The notes beneath the pieces were generated by a model. It made no database searches, was not told where the DNA came from, and worked only from the letters and a program-made list of their open reading frames with translations. A stretch of DNA of 32,870 bases, taken from contig JXCB02000003.1 of the NCBI GenBank assembly GCA_000828075.3, positions 13,862 to 46,731 of the forward strand, given 5' to 3'. A program made the position numbers and the translations under genes. This DNA is from Tolypothrix campylonemoides VB511288 (GTDB taxonomy: Bacteria > Cyanobacteriota > Cyanobacteriia > Cyanobacteriales > Nostocaceae). Shown here in pieces: positions 7,961 through 15,869 of the stretch; within the stretch, counting starts at the first letter, position 1, and the number at the start of each line of letters is the position of its first letter.

Positions 7961-8071
7961 CGCTCTGTAGACTTGATATGTAATTAACACGCATGACTTT
8001 CCCTACTCTCTTGGTCTATGAAACTAGACCAACCGCGATGCTTGTTCTGATCAAGATTGAATCACTTTGAT

Positions 8072-8992
8072 TCAGACGAAATCTTCCATAATCAGAGAGT
8101 GATTTAAGCCGCCAGCAGCAACGCTACCCTGAAAAACAGCAGCGGCGATCACTTGCATGGGTGAAGTGATGTCACCTGCCGCATAAACGCCTTTGACGCT
8201 AGTTTCGTTAAAAACATTGGTCGTCTTGATTAAATTGAATTCATTCAACTCACAGCCTAACTTTTCAGCTAGGTTTGAACGGAGTGTTTGCTTTGGTCGG
8301 ATGAGTATTCCGCGCCGCGCAATTTTCTCGTTTGTCTCAAAAACGATGTTGTCTAATTGTCCGTTATCGCCTTCGAGTCGGATGATTCTCTCTTCGCGAA
8401 CAAGGATTTTGTGGTTTTCCAACAGTGTCCTTTGATCGGCAGTTAGATCGGCTTTGCCGTTGGTGCAGAGGACTAAATCAGCACTCCAATTTTTCAGCAA
8501 TGCCGCCATTTCGATGCCCATTTCGCCATTTCCAACAATGGCAAGCGGCTCGTCGCGCACTTCCCAGGCATGGCAATAGGGACAATGAAACACGCTTTTG
8601 CCCCAGAAATCACCAAAGTTTTCGAGAATTGGAGATTCATCCATTACCCCGAAAGCCAGCAAAATTTTGCGCGTTTTTTTTATCGTGCCATCCTCAAACA
8701 CAACTTCAAATTGATTGCCGGATGGGTTGATTTCCTTGACCCCGATCGCTTGAAACTCAACGCTCTTGTAAGGTTTGAGTTGGTCGCGCCCGATGCTCAA
8801 AAGTTCCTGCGGACTGATGCCATCGCGGGTGAAAAAGCTGTGCGACTCGTGTGCGGGAGCGCTACGCGGATTTCCTTTGTCGCAGACTAACACTCGACGG
8901 CGACTTCTGCCTAAAACCAGTGCCGCGCTGAGTCCAGCGGAACCGCCACCGACAATGACGCACTCGTAAATCTCTTTGTTTTGGTTCATCAT
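8072..8992 (-). CDS. thioredoxin-reductase-like FAD/NAD(P) oxidoreductase
   Basis: 306 residues from the first of two adjacent ATGs at 8992; a longer upstream start adds 16 non-conserved residues. FAD motif GGGSAG at 15-20, redox-type CPYC at 137-140 in HCPYCHAWE, second Rossmann motif GNGEMG near 154, and the C-terminal FAD motif YAAGDI. The CPYCHxWE form and APAHESHSFFTRDG are typical of the thioredoxin-reductase-like flavoproteins found beside stress and detoxification genes. The electron partner is unknown; no thioredoxin gene adjoins it. GGAG lies 11 bases upstream of the chosen ATG. Confidence 0.85.
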   Translation of the reverse strand: MMNQNKEIYECVIVGGGSAGLSAALVLGRSRRRVLVCDKGNPRSAPAHESHSFFTRDGISPQELLSIGRDQLKPYKSVEFQAIGVKEINPSGNQFEVVFEDGTIKKTRKILLAFGVMDESPILENFGDFWGKSVFHCPYCHAWEVRDEPLAIVGNGEMGIEMAALLKNWSADLVLCTNGKADLTADQRTLLENHKILVREERIIRLEGDNGQLDNIVFETNEKIARRGILIRPKQTLRSNLAEKLGCELNEFNLIKTTNVFNETSVKGVYAAGDITSPMQVIAAAVFQGSVAAGGLNHSLIMEDFV

Positions 8993-9046
8993 CTTTTTCT
9001 GTTCTCCAACTGAATAGACAGTCACTCCAAACTCATACACTCCGCC

Positions 9047-9377
9047 CTAACTTGAATTTCGCTGAACTGCTAGTGCAACTGTGACTGTACTGCCAGGTTG
9101 CACAGGTTGACCAAAGACACGCGCGATCGTTTTCTCCACCAAAGCTTGAACCTCTGCTTCACTGGAGACATCCGATCACACAAACAAACACTCGGCTCCA
9201 GTGTCACGAATCAGCTTAGCAGTTTCTTCACCTTTTGCTTCGCGTCTGCCTGAGAACACCACTTTTGCGCCCGCAGATCCCATTGCGGTGGCTCCGCCTA
9301 GCCGAAGGCAGCGCAGTAGCTCGCCCAATACCTGATGTTCCTCCAGTTACCAAAGCAACTTTGTTTTCAAGCATCAT
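9047..9377 (-). pseudogene. SDR N-terminal fragment D with insertion, frameshift and nonsense codon
   Basis: The frame starts [21 protein letters not shown] palindromic insert of about 26 bases (CTTCGGCTAGGCGGAGCCAC, minus strand) then breaks the frame. After it, GSAGAKVVFSGRREAKGEET and TGAECLFV follow with a TGA in place of an Arg or Ala codon, then SDVSSEAEVQALVEKTIAR. It then loses SDR similarity (VFGQPVQPGSTVTVALAV) and ends at 9047. The intact relative is the SDR at 14075. Dead gene. Confidence 0.75.
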
Positions 9378-9447
9378 GATTTTTTCCTATTGTTGTGAAT
9401 GGTTATGTCACTTGTGGCAAAAACACAATGGGCAGCAATGCTTGTAA

Positions 9448-9541
9448 GAGCCAGCAATAAGAAGCGCCTTGATCTACAACCAGGATGAGTAACGATCCTG
9501 GTTACAAAATGGCGGGTTTGGACATTGATGGTTGCTGGCTC
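9448..9541. repeat. nested inverted repeat (94 bp)
   Basis: Outer arms GAGCCAGCAA (9448-9457) and TTGCTGGCTC (9532-9541) enclose inner arms AACCAGGAT (9478-9486) and ATCCTGGTT (9495-9503). Both pairs are perfect. It lies between the end of the NTF2-like gene and the dead SDR. It may be a small non-autonomous element or a structured terminator; neither is shown. Confidence 0.55.
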
Positions 9542-9547
9542 CTACAC

Positions 9548-10165
9548 TTAGTCGCGATTGGCTTCGCCACTGCCCCTTGGGCAATCGCCAGCACGATCGA
9601 TCAGTGCGTTTGAGGGCAAGCTCGGATTGAGTACCTTGCGCGCACTGTCAACTCCTACAACGGGCAGCGCGCTCGGATCAAGCATGCCGAGTTGAACCAA
9701 TACACTCGCCTGATCCCAGTAGATGTGCTCATGGACTAACTTGCCGTCACGAAACCGAATAATCGCGACCACCGGCACTTCAACCCGTTTAAGAGTCGGA
9801 GCAACGCCGGGTAGCATCCAGTCCATCTGGATGGTATGAGTGAACTTAGCCAGCATTTCATCGACGAGTCGATCCGTGCCGATCGTGCGCGAAATCGGAA
9901 CTAGCTCAAGGTCTGGCGGGATCTGGGGAATGAAGTCTTTGGAATAAAACTCACCCAATGCTGCTTTTCCGACTCCCCCAGTCATCACTGGAATGTGATT
10001 CACATAAGCGTCCTCAACCATCGTAGCGAGAGCATCTTCAGTGCTGTGAGTACCAAACTCGTGCCCGATATGCTCTTCCCAGACCGCTTGCAAGGCTTCC
10101 TGAGCGGGTGTCAGGCTTGGAGTTGCCTGTACTGCCTGTTTGTCTGCTGTTTGCTCTGTGACCAT
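9548..10165 (-). CDS. NTF2/SnoaL-like protein
   Basis: 205 residues. LQAVWEEHIGHEFGTHSTED, VNHIPVMTGGVGKAALGEFY, then RVEVPVVAIIRFRDGKLVHE and HIYWDQASVLVQLGMLDP are typical of SnoaL-like, NTF2-fold proteins annotated beside dienelactone-hydrolase or SDR genes. Members bind or convert small hydrophobic compounds; the substrate is not known. AGGAG eight bases upstream supports the ATG. The last 15 residues (RAGDCPRGSGEANRD) are encoded by a small dispersed hairpin repeat, so the natural C-terminus has been replaced. A remnant of the ABM-like gene start lies just upstream. Confidence 0.8.
   Translation of the reverse strand: MVTEQTADKQAVQATPSLTPAQEALQAVWEEHIGHEFGTHSTEDALATMVEDAYVNHIPVMTGGVGKAALGEFYSKDFIPQIPPDLELVPISRTIGTDRLVDEMLAKFTHTIQMDWMLPGVAPTLKRVEVPVVAIIRFRDGKLVHEHIYWDQASVLVQLGMLDPSALPVVGVDSARKVLNPSLPSNALIDRAGDCPRGSGEANRD
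9554..9588. repeat. small dispersed hairpin repeat, copy 2, inside a gene end
   Basis: Arms GCGATTGGC and GGCAATCGC, with TGCCCCTTGGGCAATCGC identical to the copy at 3063-3098. It encodes most of the final residues of the NTF2-like protein and so shows insertion into a coding end. Confidence 0.55.
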
Positions 10166-10194
10166 GTTGAATTCTCCTAAGTTCTATCCAAACT

Positions 10195-11089
10195 TCATCA
10201 TCAGTTCTTTGTCAGAGACTTGTGGCATCTTTTCCTGTGGCGTGTGTGTTTCTCCTTCGACTCTGTTCGATGGGAAGTTTATAGATGGACTTTTACACGC
10301 GATCGCGTAGTGCTTTTAAACTAGGAAGCGATCTTAGATTTGTGCCATGCCACCATCGACGAATAGCTCAATACCGTTTACAAAGCTGCTGTCATCTGAA
10401 GCCAGAAAGACAACGGCTTTGGCAACCTCGTCGGGCGTGCCAGCTCGTCCCAATGGGATATTGTTAGCTTGGCTCGCCACAAATTCTTTCAACTGCTCTT
10501 CACTGAGTCCCCAGAGAAGATCGTAAGCGGGAGTCGGAATGAAACCAGGGCTGACCGCATTCACTCGAATGTGGCGGTCTTTGAGGTCGAGTGTCCAGGT
10601 GCGGGCAAACGATCGCACGGCGGCTTTGGTGGCACCATACACGCTGAAGGCTGGGATACCCATGATGGAATTAGTTGAGGCATTCAGGACAATGGAAGCG
10701 CCCTCTGGCATCAGTGGCAGTGCCTTCTGCACGGTGAAAAGTAGACCCTTGACATTGGTGTTGAATGTTTTGTCAAAATGTTCTTCGGTAATCGATCCGA
10801 GTGGGACAAGTTCGCCACCGCCAGCATTAGCAAAGATTACATCCAAGTGACCTTGCTCTTGCTTGATCGTGGCGTAAAGCCGATCGAGGTCTGCCAGATT
10901 TGAGACATCGCCCTGAATGCCAGTAACGTTCTTACCAATCTCGTTTACAGCAGCATCAAGTTCAGTCTGACGACGACCCGTGATAAAGACATAGGCACCT
11001 TCGGCGACAAATCGCTTAGCAGTGGCAAGTCCAATGCCGCTGGTGCCGCCAGTGACGAGTGCAACTTTTTCTGAGAGTTTTTGTGACAT
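10195..11089. repeat. 895-bp dispersed duplication, copy 2 (pairs with 5472-6366)
   Basis: Collinear with copy 1 at offset 4723. It contains the complete SDR at 10334 and the spacer. Of the ABM-like gene only the start region remains, with its first ATG changed to ACG. From the next ATG the frame reads MPQVSDKELMMKFG and stops, just before the NTF2-like gene. Confidence 0.85.
10334..11089 (-). CDS. short-chain dehydrogenase/reductase (SDR), duplicated copy B
   Basis: 251 residues from the ATG at 11089 (AGGA about eight bases upstream); an upstream start would add 13 residues absent from copy A. TGGTSGIG at 13-20, NAG near 88-90, Tyr151 and Lys155, terminal FVDGG. Close paralogue of the SDR at 5611, with changes such as [17 protein letters not shown] to [17 protein letters not shown] around the active site, so specificity could differ. 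Both catalytic residues are kept. Downstream lies the NTF2-like gene; upstream is the larger GC-rich SDR. Confidence 0.9.
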   Translation of the reverse strand: MSQKLSEKVALVTGGTSGIGLATAKRFVAEGAYVFITGRRQTELDAAVNEIGKNVTGIQGDVSNLADLDRLYATIKQEQGHLDVIFANAGGGELVPLGSITEEHFDKTFNTNVKGLLFTVQKALPLMPEGASIVLNASTNSIMGIPAFSVYGATKAAVRSFARTWTLDLKDRHIRVNAVSPGFIPTPAYDLLWGLSEEQLKEFVASQANNIPLGRAGTPDEVAKAVVFLASDDSSFVNGIELFVDGGMAQI

Positions 11090-11226
11090 AGTGTTTTCCT
11101 GGTTGAGTTTACGGGAAACGTAAGGCATGGTGATTAACTCTTATACGTCAATCAGGCATTCTTGTGAGTGTTCATCCAAGTACGAAAGTGGAATGGATTA
11201 TTGCGTTTAGATGTGCGCGATAACCT

Positions 11227-12192
11227 TCAGGACGCAGCGCTGATCAATTCCTCGCTTTTCGCCCAAAGCTGCTTAGCTTTGTTAGCATCGAGCGCATACG
11301 ACCTTACGCCGTCGGCAAACGGGTTGGGCGTGTCATTGATCGGCACGACCGCACAATCTTCGAGATAGTGTCCACCGATCTCGTCTTTGTTAGCCACGAC
11401 TGCTGCCCAGACCGACGTCGCGGCTGCCTGCGGAATTTCTTTCAACTCTTTCGGCGGCAGACCCGCTTCGGTGCGCGCTGCGTCAACAGTCTGCAAAAGT
11501 CCCTGCAAGTCCTCCGGCGAGAAATGGCGGGGTAGATCTGTCAGACTGTTTCCGGGCATCACCGAAGCAGCCCGAATGCCGCGATCGCGATGCCGCCTGT
11601 CAAACTCCACAGCGAACAGTGAATTGGCGGTTTTCGATCGGCTATAAGCAACCCATGGATCGTACGCCTGCTGCTCGAAATTCGGATCGTCCAAGTCAAT
11701 ATCGGCACCGCGATGCGCGAGCGACGACAGAACTACCAGCCGTCCATTATTGGCGAGCAGCGGCTCTATCTGATTGATTAGGGCAAAATGGCCAAGATGG
11801 TTCGTCCCGAACTGGACTTCAAAGCCGTTGATCGTCCGACCGAACGGGGTTGCCATAACGCCAGCGTTAGCGATGATGGCATCGAACGGTTGACCGTCAG
11901 CCAACAGTTTATTCGCACAGGCGCGAACGCTTTGCAAGGATGCCAGATCGAGATTGATCAACTCCAGGCTGCCGCCCTGCGACGCGGCATCACGAACCGA
12001 TGCAGTGGCTGGCTCAGCTTTAGCGAGGTTCCTGACCGCGCCGACAACACTAGCGCCGTGAGAGACCAGTGAGCGGGCGGTTTCAAGCCCAATGCCCGAC
12101 GATACACCCGTAACGAGGAATCGCTTTCCCTTGAGATCAATGCCCGTAAGCACCTCGTCGGCGGTCGATTTTGCACCAAATGTTTCAGTCAT
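11227..12192 (-). CDS. SDR of the retinol-dehydrogenase-like (longer) type
   Basis: 321 residues. TGVSSGIG at 28-35, NAG at 109-111, NHLGHF at 131-136, S156, Y183 and K187. The extended C-terminus (PEDLQGLLQTVDAARTEAGL to the end) is typical of the retinol dehydrogenase/light-dependent protochlorophyllide reductase-like branch, acting on lipophilic alcohols or ketones. Codon usage and GC content are higher than in the neighbouring SDR genes, which suggests transfer from another bacterial group. AAGGA eight bases upstream supports the ATG, which overlaps the stop of a 31-residue ORF as ATGA. Confidence 0.85.
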   Translation of the reverse strand: MTETFGAKSTADEVLTGIDLKGKRFLVTGVSSGIGLETARSLVSHGASVVGAVRNLAKAEPATASVRDAASQGGSLELINLDLASLQSVRACANKLLADGQPFDAIIANAGVMATPFGRTINGFEVQFGTNHLGHFALINQIEPLLANNGRLVVLSSLAHRGADIDLDDPNFEQQAYDPWVAYSRSKTANSLFAVEFDRRHRDRGIRAASVMPGNSLTDLPRHFSPEDLQGLLQTVDAARTEAGLPPKELKEIPQAAATSVWAAVVANKDEIGGHYLEDCAVVPINDTPNPFADGVRSYALDANKAKQLWAKSEELISAAS

Positions 12193-12284
12193 TTCTTTTT
12201 CCTTATAATTGTGCGTTTAGCACTAATGGCCAGCATCACGGCTCCAGTTAGTAGCGAGATTCGGATATGAGTCGTAGCAATCAT
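12189..12284 (-). CDS. 31-residue hydrophobic peptide, translationally coupled to the SDR
   Basis: An ATG at 12284 with an unusually strong ribosome site (GGGAGGAGA, four bases spacing) opens a 31-residue frame: MIATTHIRIS, hydrophobic LLTGAVMLAISA, then KRTIIRKKK. Its TGA overlaps the next ATG as ATGA. A single membrane-spanning helix with a basic tail is plausible. It could be a real micro-protein or simply a coupling leader for the SDR. Not recognised. Confidence 0.5.
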   Translation of the reverse strand: MIATTHIRISLLTGAVMLAISAKRTIIRKKK

Positions 12285-12405
12285 GGTTCTCCTCCCAGCG
12301 TGAGTTGGTGGCTCTACGTTGTGTCTGCGCCTATCAGGATCGGGCGGATGGTTCGAAAACAAGCGAGCCATTGGAAAGACACCCTTTTCGAGTGGTGGTG
12401 ATTAT

Positions 12406-13149
12406 TCAGGCCGTTCTGATGAGCACCAACACAAAGACCGTGGGCAGGTTGTTAATAACGTGGGCGATGACGCCAGGCCAGACTGAGCCGCTGCGGCGGA
12501 ACATTTCAGCGCTGATGAGACCAAATACCAAAGCCACTGGGAAGACGGTGTTGATGCCGTGAGCGAGGGCGAAGATCAGCGTGCTGCCCACAACGCCAAT
12601 CAACGGACCGTAGCGGAGCAGCGCGTTGGTGATGACACCCCGGAATAGCAGCTCCTCGACGAGGGGCACGAGAAGACCGATAAACAGCGTGGCCAGGACC
12701 AGGAACAGCACCCCGCCGCTGCCACCGTCACCGAACACGTCCTGAGGGGTGGAGCTATCCCCGGTGAGGGCGGTGTAGGCCATGACCGCAAAACCTCTGA
12801 CCACGAAGGCGACCACCCCTGCTCCGGCCCCGATCAGGAGCCAGCGTGCCGTGGTGCGGCGCGCACCGAAGGCGCTCCACGAGCGGAGGTGCAGCAGCGC
12901 CGCTGCCGCAAACCCAGCAAAGGGGGCGATAACAGACAGCGCGGCGAGGGCCAGGCCGTAGACGACGGGATCGAGACCGAGCTGCCCGGACAGCAACACA
13001 CCCCCACGTGCGACAGCGCCAAAGACGACGAGACCGACAACGATCTCGAGCCAGCCCGGACGGGAGGGCTTGTTGGGTGAGGACTGCTCTGAAACAGCGG
13101 CAAAGGTCTTTCCCTGTCCCTGTGGGGAGTTAGAAGGCACTTTGGACAT
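12406..13149 (-). CDS. CPBP-family intramembrane metalloprotease, copy 1 (GC-rich)
   Basis: 247 residues from the last of several adjacent start codons, which sits eight bases after GAGG. It is polytopic, with hydrophobic segments from about residue 35 on. CPBP (CAAX protease and bacteriocin-processing) motifs: EELLFRG at 165-171, FALAH with H197, and HVINN with H230. Members cleave membrane-embedded peptides or act in bacteriocin self-immunity. The gene is much richer in G and C than the surroundings, with long GCC/GTG-rich runs, pointing to an actinobacterial-like donor. A relic of an AraC-type regulator lies just upstream, mirroring the second copy at 17239. Confidence 0.85.
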   Translation of the reverse strand: MSKVPSNSPQGQGKTFAAVSEQSSPNKPSRPGWLEIVVGLVVFGAVARGGVLLSGQLGLDPVVYGLALAALSVIAPFAGFAAAALLHLRSWSAFGARRTTARWLLIGAGAGVVAFVVRGFAVMAYTALTGDSSTPQDVFGDGGSGGVLFLVLATLFIGLLVPLVEELLFRGVITNALLRYGPLIGVVGSTLIFALAHGINTVFPVALVFGLISAEMFRRSGSVWPGVIAHVINNLPTVFVLVLIRTA

Positions 13150-13247
13150 CATCATCACCTCTTAAGTTCTCTTTGTCTTAGTTCATGTGAGTGTAGTCAG
13201 TTCCAACACTCAACTTCTTGCAGATTCCTATGGAGTTTCCGATAGAA

Positions 13248-13311
13248 TTAGCGAACCTATTTCAGTGTTACTTTAGTAAGTCGCTTGAAGTGCTGTATCA
13301 AATATTTCGCA
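13248..13311 (-). pseudogene. AraC-type regulator C-terminal relic
   Basis: The minus strand reads SAKYLIQHFKRLTKVTLK, a stop, then VR and stop. This matches the QQFKRLTGMTPKQVR ending of the AraC-type regulator at 18229. It starts 12 bases after the stop of the SDR at 13323. Only the last helix survives. Confidence 0.5.
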
Positions 13312-13322
13312 CTGCCGATCAA

Positions 13323-14078
13323 CTACTGCGCTACATACCCACCATCTACCATCAACGTTTCACCTATTACGAACGATACCAGGTCAGATGATAAAAACAG
13401 GACTGCATTTGCAACTTCAAGCGGTGTTCCAATTCGTCCGATCGGGTGGAGTCCTGTTATGTAAGCTTTGACCTCATCCTGCCCACCTGTAGCTGCTTCA
13501 AACATATCTGTTTCGATTGCTGCTGGTGCAACGGCATTGATGCGAATCCCCGCTTTGGCATATTGGAGCGCAGCAGCTTTTGTTAAACCGACTACCGCAT
13601 GTTTACTCGCGGTGTAGAGGGATTGGCTAGGAGATCCAACGACTCCAACCCCAGATGTCGTATTGACGATTGAACCACTTCCCTGTTTCAACATCTGAGC
13701 GATTTCATGTTTCATCGACAACCAAACGCCTTTGACATTGACATTCATCATGCGATCGTATTCAGCTTCTGTTTGCTCAATCAATGAGGGGTTTTCGGCG
13801 ACAGTTCCTGCATTATTAAAGGCAATATCTAACCGACCAAAAACGCCAACCGCTTTATCAACCATTGCTTTAACATCGGCTTCTTTCGTGACATCTGATT
13901 GCACAAAAATCGCCTCTCCGCCAGCTTCCTTAATCAATCGAACAGTTTCTTCACCTCCATCCATGCGACGACCCACCACCACCACCTTTGCTTGTTGTTG
14001 GGCATAAGCGATCGCGGTAGCTCTGCCAATTCCTGAAGTTCCACCAGTGACTAACGCCACCTTATTCTGAAGTATCAT
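13323..14078 (-). CDS. short-chain dehydrogenase/reductase (glucose 1-dehydrogenase-like)
   Basis: 251 residues. TGGTSGIG at 11-18, GRR at 36-38, NNAG at 88-91, S142, Y155 and K159, terminal VDGG. AGGAGAAATAGA before the ATG gives a good start. Last gene of a head-to-tail SDR series on the minus strand. The preceding gene's extended frame overlaps this ATG. Its promoter-proximal DNA is nearly identical to that of the preceding SDR, so the two starts were duplicated together. Substrate unknown. Confidence 0.9.
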   Translation of the reverse strand: MILQNKVALVTGGTSGIGRATAIAYAQQQAKVVVVGRRMDGGEETVRLIKEAGGEAIFVQSDVTKEADVKAMVDKAVGVFGRLDIAFNNAGTVAENPSLIEQTEAEYDRMMNVNVKGVWLSMKHEIAQMLKQGSGSIVNTTSGVGVVGSPSQSLYTASKHAVVGLTKAAALQYAKAGIRINAVAPAAIETDMFEAATGGQDEVKAYITGLHPIGRIGTPLEVANAVLFLSSDLVSFVIGETLMVDGGYVAQ

Positions 14079-14245
14079 TCTATTTCTCCTAAAATTAAGT
14101 CCGGTTGTTCTCTCTTGAAATGGATCGATTCACTGTGATTCCACGATCGACAATCAAAAATCAACTCACTGTGACTCCGCCATCGATCGCGCTTGGGTTG
14201 TCCAGTGATGTAGCTCGCAGCATCAGAACATAAGAACACAACCGT
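14043..14245. repeat. direct repeat covering SDR 3' end, spacer and next SDR start, copy 1
   Basis: Matches 14900-15102 at a constant offset of 857. It spans the last codons of one SDR, the spacer (TTGTTCTCTCTTGAAATGGA), the ribosome site and the first codons of the next. It points to unequal crossing-over or gene conversion. Confidence 0.8.
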
Positions 14246-14935
14246 TGCAGCAATTTCCTCAGGTTGACCCCTATGCCCCATCGGGATGCTCGACGACACC
14301 ATCGAATCAAACTGCTCTAAAGTCATGCCTATCTCTTGGAGGCTCTTAGAAGTAACTACTTCTGTGCCGCGAATATAGCCAGGATTGACGGCATTAATCC
14401 GAATCCTTTGCTTGGCATAATCGAGCGCAGCAGAACGAGTGAGACCCATCACAGCATGTTTGCTGCCAGTATAAGGACCCATTCCAGGTATCCCGATCAA
14501 TCCCGCTACTGAAGAGTTGTTGATGATGACCCCTGCTCCTTGAGTCAGCATCTGTTGAATTTCATATTTCATGCATAAGAACACACCCCGCAGATTAGTT
14601 GCCATCATGCTGTCAAAGTCTTCAACAGACTGCTCGTGTAGTGGCTTTGGGAGTGTACCAAATCCAGCGTTATTGAAGGCAAAATCTAGCCTTCCGTAAG
14701 TTGCGACTGTTTCCTCTATCAGCGCCTTAACCTCTTGGTCACTCGATACATCCGATCGTACAAACAAACACTCCGCTCCTGTCTCACGAATCATCGCAGA
14801 AGTTGTTTCACCTTCTGCGTCGCGTCTGCCGGAGAACACAACTTTTGCACCCGCAGCACCAAAGGCGATCGCAGTTGCACGACCAATTCCCGCTGTGCCT
14901 CCAGTGACTAACGCCACCTTATTCTGAAGTATCAT
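14075..14935 (-). CDS. SDR with a frameshifted C-terminus
   Basis: Normal SDR to residue 246: TGGTAGIG at 11-18, GRR at 36-38, NNAG at 88-91, S142, Y155 and K159. After SYITGQ one extra base (near 14191-14200) shifts the frame. The expected NPSAIDGGVTVS ending with stop at 14161 is in the next frame, while this frame runs on as PKRDRWRSHSELIFDC and more, to a TGA overlapping the next gene's start (ATGA). The shift spares the active site but replaces the last 12 residues with about 40 others. The same shift occurs in the neighbouring copy at 15004. Good AGGAG-type ribosome site. Confidence 0.8.
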   Translation of the reverse strand: MILQNKVALVTGGTAGIGRATAIAFGAAGAKVVFSGRRDAEGETTSAMIRETGAECLFVRSDVSSDQEVKALIEETVATYGRLDFAFNNAGFGTLPKPLHEQSVEDFDSMMATNLRGVFLCMKYEIQQMLTQGAGVIINNSSVAGLIGIPGMGPYTGSKHAVMGLTRSAALDYAKQRIRINAVNPGYIRGTEVVTSKSLQEIGMTLEQFDSMVSSSIPMGHRGQPEEIAATVVFLCSDAASYITGQPKRDRWRSHSELIFDCRSWNHSESIHFKREQPDLILGEIE

Positions 14936-15102
14936 TCTATTTCTCCTAAAATCAAGTCCGGTTGTTCTCTCTTGAAATGGATCGATTCACTGTGATTCCA
15001 CGATCAACAATCAAAAATCAACTCACTGTATATCCGCCATCGATCGCGCTTGGGTTGCCCAGTGATATAGCTAGCAGCATCAGAGCAGAGAAACACAACC
15101 GC
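14900..15102. repeat. direct repeat covering SDR 3' end, spacer and next SDR start, copy 2
   Basis: Near-identical partner of 14043-14245, offset 857, including the CAACCCAAGCGCGATCGATG frameshift context. Confidence 0.8.
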
Positions 15103-15273
15103 TTGAGCAATTTCCGTAGCCTGACCGATCCGACCCATTGGAACCATAGATCCGAGATCATCGAACGTGATGCCCATCTGGTCAGCGCTACGAGCCATGA
15201 GGTCAGTCGCAATCGGACCAGGATTGACGGCATTGATCCGAATACCTTGTTTGGCATAGTCCAGAGCTGCCGA

Positions 15274-15300
15274 TCTGCGCTTCGCAGCAGCGCTTCGCTA
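15274..15300. repeat. 27-base small dispersed repeat inserted in an SDR gene
   Basis: Compared with the intact SDR at 14075, exactly 27 bases are added between the Arg and Ser codons of GLTRSAALDYA. The insert contains GCGAAGCGC twice (minus strand) and is bounded by a short GAT repeat. It adds a TAG stop. Confidence 0.7.
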
Positions 15301-15571
15301 TCGCGTCAGCCCCATTACTGCATGTTTGCTGGCGACGTAAGGAGAGATCCCCGGAAGCGCAACAAGACCATTCGTTGACGAGTTGTTCACGATCGCGCCT
15401 GCGCCTTGGGTTAACATCTGCTGAATTTCGTATTTCATACAGAGAAATAGCCCTCGTGCATTGATCGACATGATCTGGTCAAAATCCTCGATCAATTGTT
15501 CATGCAACGGTGTAACAACAAGATCAATTCCAGCATTATTAAAGGCACAATCGAGTTTGCCGTAGGTTGCG

Positions 15572-15599
15572 ATCGCGAAGCGCAAGCTGTACCCAGCTT
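15572..15599. repeat. 28-base small dispersed repeat inserted in an SDR gene
   Basis: Compared with relatives, 28 bases are added at the Ile codon of QKAIATYG. The insert is flanked by a duplicated GCGAT, which suggests a 5-bp target duplication plus a 23-bp core (AAGCTGGGTACAGCTTGCGC...). Confidence 0.7.
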
Positions 15600-15869
15600 A
15601 TCGCTTTCTGCACCAATTCCCGGACATCCGCCTCATTCGATACATCTGATTTCACGAACAAGCATTCCGCCCCAGTCTCGCGAATCAAATCAGCAGTTTC
15701 TTCACCTTCTACACCGCGTATGTCCGAGAAGACCACTTTGGCTCCAGCAGCACCGAATGCGATCGCTGTTGCTCGACCAATTCCCGATGCGCCTCCCGTA
15801 ACTAACGCCACTTTATCTTGCAGTATCATTTTGTTTCTCCTGTTTCAATCAAGATTGACTTTCCGAGAT

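Larger units (their letters stand above)
15004..15829 (-). pseudogene. SDR disrupted by two small repeat insertions and a frameshift
   Basis: The gene can be followed from [20 protein letters not shown] (ATG at 15829) through NNAGIDLV and SPYVASKHAVMGLTR to the C-terminus. It is broken three times. A 28-base insertion at 15572-15599 shifts the frame after VQKAI. A 27-base insertion at 15274-15300 puts an in-frame TAG after GLTR. The one-base shift near ITGQ then moves the IDGGYTVS ending to another frame. It is closest to the SDR at 14075. No full-length product is possible. Confidence 0.85.

Noticed and set aside
12600-13103. Long open frames overlapping the GC-rich CPBP gene at 12406
   Set aside because: They arise because GC-rich DNA has few stops; they show no family motifs, while the CPBP frame has all of its motifs.
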